Source: Pleurotus djamor (taxonomy: Eukaryota; Basidiomycota; Agaricomycetes; Agaricales; Pleurotaceae). Taken from it: a stretch of 16,041 bases of DNA. Shown one piece after another: positions 1 to 7,171 of this stretch. Position numbers and translations under genes: made by a program. The notes beneath the pieces are model-generated. The model saw only the letters and a program-made list of their open reading frames with translations, did not search any database and had not been told where the DNA came from. The DNA lies in assembly GCA_029747585.1 (NCBI GenBank), contig JAPEVF010000988.1, positions 1-16,041 of the forward strand. Direction: 5' to 3'. Every line of letters begins with the position of its first letter. Position 1 is the stretch's first letter.

Positions 1-296
1 GTCTATTTCTTGGTCGCAACTCACTTTTCTCTTCCTTTCCATAGGTTGTCTCAATCGGAGAATCATCCACTCTATACGGTTAGTGGATTGGGTCTCTAGT
101 ATCTATCCAAGCTTCCACTGAATTTGCGGGACTAGGACTTGGCCCTGATCTAATTGGGATGCAATATAAGCGCTGCCGCCAGATTTCGGTGACTTGCAGC
201 GACAAGTACCATATTCCCGACGTTCCCCGTGGCGAAAAGGTAGTCGTCAGTGAGTCTGATATCTCCTCAACCCTGTCCGTGGTCCACGCCTATTGA
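1..296 (+). CDS. Possible 3' end of a spliced host gene (partial)
   Basis: I do not recognise this gene. Positions 1-44 look like the end of an intron: a pyrimidine-rich run ending in CATAG. A short exon at 45-78 would be followed by an intron at 79-135 (GTTAGT donor, CTAG acceptor, 57 nt), then a last exon from 136 to a TGA at 294-296. The two exons join in phase and give about 62 residues with no stop, including a Cys-rich piece (YKRCRQISVTC) and ending SVVHAY. No domain is recognisable. The window edge cuts off the upstream part. The frame-consistent splice and the pyrimidine tract are the only support, so this could be chance. Base composition lacks the dense CGGAG motif of the retroelements, which agrees with host DNA. 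Confidence 0.3.
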
Positions 297-1071
297 CAAC
301 CTGTTTTTGTCAACGTCAGTGGTAATAATCAATCCTTACTCGCCTAAGTGAGCGTTGCAGATGTTATCACATCTTTTCTTGTCTGTGCTGTTCCGTGCGT
401 TAGTTCCTCGTAGTTTGCTCATGTCGCCTCAGTCACTGTCTACATCATGGTGGTCACGTCACATAGAACCACACCTAATATTAGGTTAGGTTACTTAGGT
501 AGGGCCTTCAAAGCTTGTTGTGGCATGTTTGAATTAGTCAGATGCCTTGCCTGGCCCACATGACTTGGCCTACGGAGTTTGAAGTTCAAGCTGATTAGTT
601 GATTCCTGCGGTTCCCCTCTCGTGCGAAACCTATCATGCCGCACGCAAAGTCTCACTTTCCCCTCGAGTCCCAAGATAAATCCCTCTCTGTCACCAAGGT
701 CTGTTCCACTAACATGTCTTGCAGCCTCCATGGGAGCTTATTCTGCTCCTTCAAACCCACAGATCCTTGCCTTGCCTTAGGCATCTGATTGCCCACAGAG
801 CAGTTTTCGTACTCTCCCTATGTCTGCTCGCCACACACAATGTGTGCACTATAGGTCTTGCTTCTGGCATCCAGTCTAGATGTATGACACAGAATCTGCA
901 CGAAAAGACCTCAAAACGACCAATTGTGGGTATTCGCACTACTGTTTTCATCCGTCACAATTTCTAACGGTCGATGTTAAAGGCCCCCGTGCAGTTGACT
1001 GGAATACAGCAACTGGCTCGTACAGCGGGATCGTCCATGGTCCGTTGATGGTCTTATCGATTCGTCTCCTC
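297..1071. other. Host flank with no gene that can be supported
   Basis: Short open frames occur on both strands (for example 880-1077 plus, which runs into the LTR), but none has a recognisable domain or a clear exon structure. A perfect 14-nt palindrome lies at 473-486. The frame at 880-1071 could be an exon of a host gene interrupted by the insertion at 1071/1072, but it ends only because it meets a stop in the LTR. Target-site duplication cannot be tested, because the other end of the tandem is outside the window. Confidence 0.5.
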
Positions 1072-1171
1072 TGTTAAGGCGCGTAGGAACGAGGACAGGG
1101 GAAGCTCCTAGGGGGCTAGGAGAGAGTCGGAGGAGACGTCGGAGATGTCGGAGGAGACGAGATGAACCAGC

Positions 1172-1192
1172 GATCAAGTTATTAACTTGATC
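1172..1192. repeat. Near-perfect palindrome in U5 of the left LTR
   Basis: Two 10-bp arms, GATCAAGTTA and TAACTTGATC, are separated by one T. The right LTR has the same structure at 9014-9034 with one mismatch (G for A in the left arm). It could form a stem near the 5' end of the RNA or be a protein-binding site. Confidence 0.6.
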
Positions 1193-1419
1193 ACCCACTC
1201 TTTCAATGGTTCCAGTAGAGATAGATAAGAAAGTACGAGTCGGAGGTAGCGGAGCTAGCGGAGAGTCGTACGAGTAGAGACTAAGTCAACTAGTGACTAG
1301 TGAGAAAGGAGAGAGGGAATGAGAATGGAACTTGACGATAAAGAAGAGGAGCGGAGATGACGGAGAGACGTCGGAGCGACCTTGTGCACGGAGCACCTAG
1401 TGAGGGGAAACTAGAACTG

Positions 1420-1431
1420 ATATTTCGACTA
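1420..1431 (-). other. Self-primer complement in the left LTR
   Basis: The same 12 nt are unchanged in A's 3' LTR although neighbouring bases differ (C/T at 1434). This fits a constraint from pairing with the primer site. Confidence 0.75.
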
Positions 1432-1456
1432 GCCGTAACTCTACTTGGGGTGCCTG

Positions 1457-1464
1457 TATATATA
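1457..1464 (-). promoter_or_regulatory. TATA box in the left LTR
   Basis: This is the same TATATATA box in A's 3' LTR. In this position it would fire outward into the host flank (towards position 1). Confidence 0.65.
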
Positions 1465-1696
1465 CTAGAGGTACCTACTGTATGTAATAGAGCAGCAGTA
1501 GTAACATGAGGAGCCAAGGTATTGCCAAGGGGAACATGTGTCTAGACATGAGGCAGGAAAGGGTCCAAGGAGAGGATATGGCTAAGTCGAAGGAAACGTC
1601 GGAGCAGGCGGAGCTCGTCGGAGGAAAGGTAAGAGTAATGGTAAAAGGGGCAAGGATAGGAGTTAGGTGTTAGGGGATGATTGGACCATAACAGTA

Positions 1697-1702
1697 CCCC
1701 CC
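1697..1702 (-). other. Polypurine tract of element A
   Basis: On the minus strand GGGGGG, preceded by AAAC and followed by TAC, lies 3 nt from the 3' LTR. It is the plus-strand primer site for reverse transcription. About 30 bp around it, out to the GGCC-containing stretch at 1703-1730, are conserved in element B although the sequence beyond is not. Confidence 0.75.
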
Positions 1703-1908
1703 GTTTAGGCCGAAATCCCAAAAGAGGCCAAAGAATGTGATGGAATGTGAGAGAAGGAATGCGGATAGGGGAAGAATGGAAGCAGGGTAAAGGGTATGAA
1801 AAAAAATAATTGAAAATTAATCACCAAACCCTCTATAAGAGGCGGAGGTTATCGCGTCCGAAATGGATGAGGAACACCCCAACTTCTTCAAAACCAACCG
1901 AAATCAAC
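1703..1908 (+). promoter_or_regulatory. Promoter region of the antisense gene in element A
   Basis: This region lies between the polypurine tract and the antisense gene. A TATAAG box at 1834-1839 is 75 nt before the chosen ATG. An A-rich run lies at 1799-1820. An ATG at 1863 opens a 20-codon reading frame that overlaps the chosen start out of frame, and another ATG at 1867 is in frame. Both lie about where transcription should begin, so they may not be in the mRNA. Confidence 0.55.
1834..1839 (+). promoter_or_regulatory. TATA box of the antisense gene in element A
   Basis: TATAAG followed by AGG. The antisense gene of element B has TATAAGG at the equivalent place, 80 nt before its ATG. The shared spacing in otherwise diverged DNA supports both. 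Confidence 0.6.
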
Positions 1909-3036
1909 ATGTCCAGCTCCGATAGTACTCCGTCTTCGGGCGCGTCGCGCGACAGCAGCATGGAATCCGAACTTCGTCTGTCCTTTTCTCGCTTTCGTTT
2001 TCATTTCTCTTTTTGATATCTTCTTAGCTCGTATTCGTCCTCCTTACCCTCTCCCAATTCCGCCTCGTGCCAACATAGGAGATGGCGGAGCTGATGGTTC
2101 CGAAAGCGGAAACGGTGAAGCAGATTCGGAGGAGGATGAGCAGCGGAGTAAGGGGGAGGAGAAGGACGAGGAGGAGACTGATGAGGAGAGCGAGAAGGAG
2201 AGTGAGGAGAGCGAGAAGGAGGATGAGGGTGAGAATGCGGCGGAAGATGATGAGGACTCCGATAACGGAGCTGCGCAAGGCGACAGGCCTCCCCCCGGGA
2301 CGTCTAGATCGCAATTGGAGAATTGGGAGAGTAGAGGCGGAGCAAGGGAGTATCCCTGCACTCTCTGTCAAGAGAAGGAGCTCGAGTGTAGGGATTGGGC
2401 TGGTCCCGGAGCGTAAGTCTTCTTTTTGTTTCCTGTTGCATTTTGACTTGACTGTGTTTTAGTGTCGTCGGCGGAGCGTGTTGGAGATGCAAGGTTCGTC
2501 GATGTGGACCTTGTAAGTCGGACGACCCCAATGCTCCGATGAACCAAATCGGTCGGAGAAAAACCTCCAAGTCGTCATTGAAATCGAAGGCGCGAGTGGG
2601 ATCGGAGACGGAGGAGCTAGCAAGGAAGACGCCTGAGTTGATGGCGGCCGTCAATGCACAGGGTGACGAGTTGGTGACTTTCAACTCTCGTCTCGACGAC
2701 ATGGGGCGTACGTTGGATCGTTTGGACGACAACCAGAAGCGGATCTACGAGGAGATGTTGGAAGGGTATTCGGAGATATCGGGGGTGCGTGAGGAAGTCA
2801 AGAGTTTGAAGAAGACTGTCAAGAAGGTGGCTGCCAACGTTGAGGAGTTGAGCAAGTCGGTGAAGGAGTTGTTGGAGGTGATCGGAGTTGCGATGGGAGG
2901 GAAGCGAGGAGGTGAGGAGAAGAAGGAGAAGAAGGGAAGTGAAGAGGATGGTGAAGGTTCGGAGGATGAGGAAGAGGAGGAGGAGGGTGAAGGAAGCAAC
3001 CAAGACGAGGAGGACAATCGTATGGACGAAGACTAA
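1909..3036 (+). CDS. Antisense Zn2Cys6-like coiled-coil protein, element A version
   Basis: The predicted gene has three exons: 1909-1975, 2028-2412 and 2463-3036, giving 341 aa. The introns are 52 nt (GTCTGT donor, weak) and 50 nt (GTAAGT donor); phases are 1 and 2 and the frame is kept. Order in the protein: Ser-rich start; a very acidic stretch (about 53-101); a cysteine cluster with C133, C136, C143, C157, C160 and C168 (C-x2-C-x6-C-x13-C-x2-C-x7-C, with an extra C165); a basic linker (about 181-195); a coiled coil (about 220-292); and a Lys/Glu then acidic tail. The cluster resembles the Gal4-type binuclear zinc domain, which binds DNA. The basic linker could serve nuclear import. DNA binding is inferred. 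The start at 1909 is chosen by analogy with element B (CAACATG context, same distance to TATA). The gene lies inside the retroelement, opposite to gag-pol and converging on pol. Confidence 0.78.
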
Positions 3037-3385
3037 GCTACTTAGTTTAGTTTTCTATATCTACTACGTTTTGGACTTTGTCTTTTTTTTGTAATGTGAC
3101 CATGCTTTTACTTCGGACTCGTGTGTCGGAGATAGAGGAGGAGATGGGGTGTAAGAGAAATGGGTGAAGGGGAATGAAACAAGGGAGACGGGATAGAGAA
3201 AAGAAAAAAAGGGCAAGAAGCGGAGATAGCGGAGCGAAATAGAAAGGTGATTAAAGGAGATAGTAAGTACGTATCTGGATGACTTTATTTTTTATTTTTA
3301 TTTTTCTTTTGTGATTGCGGATAAGGAGGGTGAGGGGAACGAAATCGGAGATGGAGGAGATAGAGGAGATGTCGGAGATGATGGT
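3037..3385. other. Convergent spacer between antisense gene and pol, element A
   Basis: No gene here. It should hold the 3' UTRs of the antisense gene (plus) and pol (minus). Just after the antisense stop comes a T-rich block that element B shares in part (CTACTTAGTTTAG). Around 3247-3330 another block shared with B contains AGTAAGTACGTATCT and GATTGCGGATAAGGA. A T-rich run at 3284-3309 reads AATAAA several times on the minus strand, about 80-100 nt after the pol stop, and could be a poly(A) signal. It is not conserved in element B. Confidence 0.5.
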
Positions 3386-6300
3386 TTAGATGGGTTTTGG
3401 TTTGTCGGGGTAACGATTGTGGAAGTCTTCAAGAAGTTGTTTTGAATGCTCTAAGTCGTCCAATTGAACCCAAGAAGTTTCTTCGTCAGTACCTTCGTAA
3501 CCTAACCAGCGAACGAGGTATTTGATTTTTCCTTTACGGATACGCTTGTCTCGTTTCGAATCCAAAATCTGATCGACTTCATATTCTTCTTGATCATCGA
3601 TTTCGATCGGAGGTGGCGGAGGTTGGGTGCGATTTGGGATAGTGTTTTGGGTGTATGGCTCGAGCATGGAAACATGGAAGACAGGATGTACTGCGCGCAT
3701 GCTTTCAGGGAGCCGGAGAGTGAAGGAGGAGGGACCAGCTTGTGAGATGATGTCGAATGGTCCATGGAAACGGTCGGAGAGTTTTGCGGAGGGCCTAGTT
3801 GTGCGGAAGAATTTTCCAAGGACAAAGGCCTTATCCCCCACTTTGAAATCCGGAGCAACATTCCGATTTCGGTCTGCTGACACCTGATATCTAGCTTGGG
3901 CATCGGTCATTTGTTGTCGGAGTTCTTGGTGAACATCATCAAGGTTTGCGACGAAGTTCAAAGCACGACTAGACGCGGTGTTGTATTCGGGATTAAAGGT
4001 GATGTTGGGGTGGTAACCTTTATTCGCGAAGAAGGGGGAAACGCCAGTAGTGGCGGAGGGAGCGTTGTTGTAGGCGAACTCCGAAATCGGAAGTAGCTCC
4101 GCCCAATTATCTTGCTGGTAGTTGCAATATGTTCGCAAGTACTGTTCCAAAACCTGATTAATACGTTCAGTTTGACCATCTCCCTCTGGATGATAACCAG
4201 AAGTAAAATGAAGACGCATGTTTAATACTTTACCAAGCGATCGGAAGAAGTGCGAAACGAATTCGGAGCCACGATCGGAGGTAACATGGTTTGGAACACC
4301 GTGTTTAGAGAACACATTGACCACGAACATTTGAGCAAGTTGTTCGGAGGTGGTGGTGTCGTAACAAGGTGTGAAGATAGCCTGTTTTGATAGACGGTCC
4401 ACAATTACCAGGATAGCATCGTAACCAGAGGACTTTGGCAGTTTTTCAATGAAGTCCATTGAAATAGAGTCCCAAGGTCGGATCGGAACAGGGAGCTGTC
4501 GGAGTAAGCCATAGGGTTTGTGTCTTTGGGGCTTGACACGCATACAAGTGACACAGGACTTGCAATAGTGAGTGATGAATTCCCGAATTTTGGGCCAAGT
4601 AAATTCTCGTCGAACCAGTTCCAAAGTCTTGTTCTTACCATAGTGACCAGAAAGTATATGGTCGTGTTTAAATCGGAGAATGCGGAGACGAAGGTCGGAA
4701 TTGTCGGGCACATAGATGCGATTATCCAGCCTAATGAGTCCAGATTCGTCGATAGACCAGCGACCAGTATACTCTGAGGCATCTCTGGCGGTGACCGGAT
4801 CGGAGGTGTAGGAGCTACGAATGTCAGCAATCAATGTTTCCATATCCATCAGCTCCGATGCGCGGAGGCATGGTTCGAGGAGGATAGTAGCACGAATTGA
4901 AGCAACAAGTTGCTCTTTAAGGAATATAGGGCGAAAATTTTGGGGATTGACTTGGGCGTACCTTTCATTACCGGCTCTAGCATAAACGTCATGTCTCCGA
5001 GTCAGAGCATCTGGTTTTTCACCAAGTTTGCCTGGACGATAACGTATGCAGAGGTTAAATTGCGATAAGTACTCCGACCATCGGACTTGTCGGCGCGTTA
5101 AGACTTTGGAAGTACTGAAGTATTCCAAATTCTTGTGGTCGGTGACAACGTCGATAGTCGTCGGAGCACCTTCGAGGTAATGTCGCCACACAGTGAAGGC
5201 TTCAAAAATCGCAAGAAGTTCCTTATCGTGAACATCATAGTTAAGTTCAGCACCTGAGAAAGTACGTGAGTGGAAAGCAACAGGGTGTATTTCACCATCA
5301 GGAGCATAAATGGAGATGATAGCTCCGAGGGCGTAGTCCGAAGCGTCGGTTTCCACCACGATAGGGCAATCGGGGATCCAGTGGGACAGGATCGGAGCCG
5401 TAGTAAACGCCAGTTTCAACGCTTTGAAGGCTCTCCGACAATCCTCCGAAAATACCCAAGCGACATTTTTTCGAGTTAACCGTGTTAACGGAACCACGAT
5501 GTCGGAGTAATTTTCGATGAATCGTCGGTAGAAGTTGGCGAAGCCTAAGAAGGATTGGACTTCTTTGACTTTCCGGGGTTCAGGCCAGTTCTGGATAACC
5601 TCGATTTTGCGGGGATCCATTTTCAGGCCGTCGGGGGACAGGAGATAACCTAAGTACTCAACAGTGTCAGTATGAAATTCACATTTCTCGCCTTTGGCGT
5701 ATAGCTTGTGTTTTCGGAGTCGTCGGAGTACTTCCTTGACATGTTCTTTGTGTTTAGACATGTCATCTGAAAAGATTAGTATATCATCCAGATAGACAAT
5801 AACACAAACATCAAGCATATCGGAGAAAATGTCATTCACCATCCTTTGAAATGCAGCGGGCGCATTTGTGAGTCCAAAGGGCATTACCAACCATTCAAAA
5901 GAACCGTAACGAGTTCTGAAGGTGGTTTTCCATTCGTCGCCTTCAGCGATACGAACGAGGTGATAAGCATTGCGCAAGTCAATTTTTGTATAGACTTTTG
6001 CTTTGCTGGGGGCGTCCAAAAGGTCGGAGGTACGCGGAAGAGGGTAGCGATCCTTTCTTGTGATCTTGTTCAAACCACGGTAATCAACGCAGAGTCGGAG
6101 TGATCCATCTTTCTTTTTGGCAAAGAGGACCGGAGCTCCGTGAGGAGATTTCGAGGAGCGGATAAATCCAGTGCGGAGATGTTCGTCAATAAACTCCTTG
6201 AGGGCTTTCTGTTCGACTTGAGAGAGGGAGTACAGAGGTCCGACAGGCGGACCAGATCCTTCTTCAATGTCGATCTTCAAATCGAAAGAACGGTGGTCGG

Positions 6301-7150
6301 GTAATGTTTCGGCTTTTCCTTTACTGAAGACATCAGCAAATTCGTGATAGTCTTCAGGAATGTTTGACAGGTCAGGCGTTGCATCGGAGACACCAGCAGA
6401 CTTGGCGGAGGTAGTATCGGAGGGTTGCTCCGGTCGGAAGAAGAAAGTACAAGTCGTAGTCCCTTTCATTTTTGCTATACTGTTGTAAGCAGCAGCATTT
6501 ATAAGGGAGACTTGAGGTAGCTTCGTCGTAGAGGCAGGTTCCACGGTAGAAGACACAGTTTCCAGAGTCGGAGGTCGTGTCGGAGTAGGCGGAGGAGTAC
6601 CAGACTCTACGGCCAAAGAAGAGGTTATTGATGGAGTATCCAGAGCAATAGTAGGAGACGCTGCAGGTTTTGGTGTCGACAAGACGGAGGCGCCTGACGG
6701 AGGAGAGCGGAACGAAATTTTTCCTTGTACCCAGTCAATCAACGGATTGAAGCGGGTTAGAAAATTGTGTCCCAGAACCACAGCACAGGAAGCATCAAGA
6801 GGAGTGACGAAGAATGTGATTTGTATGAGGTCGCCAGTCGGAAACCGAACTCGGAGATCAAGAGCTTCGGTGATGAAATTATTTGAAGATCCATCAAATA
6901 GTAACAGTTTGATGGGAGGAGTTTTGTAAGTTAGAAGTCCGTGAGTACGAATGAACGCGGTATCTACAAAGCAGTGAGTAGACCCAGAATCAATTAAAGC
7001 GGAGAAAGGTGCTAAAGTATCGGAGAGAGAGTCGGAGGTCAAGGTAAGTACGGTGGATGTAGGTAGTAGAGAAGGAGAAATTGCATTCAATCTACAAAAA
7101 GGGGGCCATTTATCCACGGAAGCGCAACTCATGTGGAGGGCACTCTCCAC
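3386..7150 (-). CDS. pol: Pol polyprotein of element A (protease-RT-RNase H-integrase-chromodomain)
   Basis: The open frame has 1254 codons counted from a GTG at 7150. The first ATG is codon 7 (7132), and the frame is also open upstream through the gag end, so synthesis probably begins by -1 frameshift or reinitiation. Visible parts: aspartic protease DSGS (54-57); reverse transcriptase with D391 and YLDD (453-456); RNase H D602, E644 and D671; integrase zinc finger H831, H836, C866, C869; catalytic D899, D959 and E995, with 35 residues between the last two; a GPY/F-like region (about 1120-1167); and a chromodomain (about 1189-1247). It copies the element RNA into DNA and inserts it; chromodomains of this group steer integration to marked chromatin. 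All catalytic residues are present and no break is seen. It differs from the element B protein at two residues only. Confidence 0.96.
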   Translation of the reverse strand: MESALHMSCASVDKWPPFCRLNAISPSLLPTSTVLTLTSDSLSDTLAPFSALIDSGSTHCFVDTAFIRTHGLLTYKTPPIKLLLFDGSSNNFITEALDLRVRFPTGDLIQITFFVTPLDASCAVVLGHNFLTRFNPLIDWVQGKISFRSPPSGASVLSTPKPAASPTIALDTPSITSSLAVESGTPPPTPTRPPTLETVSSTVEPASTTKLPQVSLINAAAYNSIAKMKGTTTCTFFFRPEQPSDTTSAKSAGVSDATPDLSNIPEDYHEFADVFSKGKAETLPDHRSFDLKIDIEEGSGPPVGPLYSLSQVEQKALKEFIDEHLRTGFIRSSKSPHGAPVLFAKKKDGSLRLCVDYRGLNKITRKDRYPLPRTSDLLDAPSKAKVYTKIDLRNAYHLVRIAEGDEWKTTFRTRYGSFEWLVMPFGLTNAPAAFQRMVNDIFSDMLDVCVIVYLDDILIFSDDMSKHKEHVKEVLRRLRKHKLYAKGEKCEFHTDTVEYLGYLLSPDGLKMDPRKIEVIQNWPEPRKVKEVQSFLGFANFYRRFIENYSDIVVPLTRLTRKNVAWVFSEDCRRAFKALKLAFTTAPILSHWIPDCPIVVETDASDYALGAIISIYAPDGEIHPVAFHSRTFSGAELNYDVHDKELLAIFEAFTVWRHYLEGAPTTIDVVTDHKNLEYFSTSKVLTRRQVRWSEYLSQFNLCIRYRPGKLGEKPDALTRRHDVYARAGNERYAQVNPQNFRPIFLKEQLVASIRATILLEPCLRASELMDMETLIADIRSSYTSDPVTARDASEYTGRWSIDESGLIRLDNRIYVPDNSDLRLRILRFKHDHILSGHYGKNKTLELVRREFTWPKIREFITHYCKSCVTCMRVKPQRHKPYGLLRQLPVPIRPWDSISMDFIEKLPKSSGYDAILVIVDRLSKQAIFTPCYDTTTSEQLAQMFVVNVFSKHGVPNHVTSDRGSEFVSHFFRSLGKVLNMRLHFTSGYHPEGDGQTERINQVLEQYLRTYCNYQQDNWAELLPISEFAYNNAPSATTGVSPFFANKGYHPNITFNPEYNTASSRALNFVANLDDVHQELRQQMTDAQARYQVSADRNRNVAPDFKVGDKAFVLGKFFRTTRPSAKLSDRFHGPFDIISQAGPSSFTLRLPESMRAVHPVFHVSMLEPYTQNTIPNRTQPPPPPIEIDDQEEYEVDQILDSKRDKRIRKGKIKYLVRWLGYEGTDEETSWVQLDDLEHSKQLLEDFHNRYPDKPKPI

Positions 7151-7171
7151 CGAGCTGCCTTTCAGTTTTCC
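7133..7171 (-). promoter_or_regulatory. Gag-pol recoding site of element A
   Basis: The gag frame ends GAA AAC TGA and pol lies in the -1 frame. The heptamer GGAAAAC (7171-7165) directly precedes the gag stop (7164-7162). After 14 nt comes a perfect 6-bp hairpin (GTGGAG at 7150-7145, CTCCAC at 7138-7133, loop of 6). An ATG in the pol frame follows at once at 7132. The sushi-derived gene PEG10 uses GGGAAAC with the same A-site AAC, so a -1 shift is plausible. The spacer is longer than usual, so reinitiation at 7132 is the alternative. Confidence 0.55.

Larger units (their letters stand above)
1072..1693 (-). repeat. LTR, 3' LTR of element A (622 bp)
   Basis: The LTR begins TGTTAAGG and ends CCATAACA on the plus strand, giving the TG...CA ends and short inverted termini typical of LTRs. 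It matches 8914-9546. From 1072 to about 1506 (U5, R and TATA-proximal U3 in element direction) I see only about eight substitutions against the other LTR. From about 1507 to 1670 (distal U3) the two are hard to align, and the last 25 bp or so are alike again. It holds a TATA box on the minus strand at 1464-1457 and the self-priming complement at 1420-1431. It contains about 13 CGGAG pentamers on the plus strand and no CTCCG. Confidence 0.95.

Noticed and set aside
977..1517. Short minus-strand frames within the left LTR (73 and 75 codons), repeated in the right LTR
   Set aside because: They recur only because the LTR is repeated. They have no domain, and the first crosses the LTR boundary.
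1863..1925. ATG at 1863 as start of the element A antisense gene
   Set aside because: It runs into TAG after 20 codons and is out of frame with the rest. It is only 29 nt from the TATA box, so it is probably at or before the transcription start.
2024..2371. Minus-strand Leu/Ser-rich frames over the acidic part of the element A gene
   Set aside because: These low-complexity frames are produced by reading GAG/GAA-rich codons on the opposite strand.
2888..3094. Plus-strand Arg-rich frame (68 codons)
   Set aside because: It is a shifted reading of the acidic tail of the antisense gene, with GAG-rich codons read as AGG/CGG.
3284..3309. Minus-strand AATAAA cluster as a certain poly(A) site for pol
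   Set aside because: It is not conserved in element B, and full-length genomic RNA must read through it for replication. It is mentioned only as a possibility in the spacer entry.
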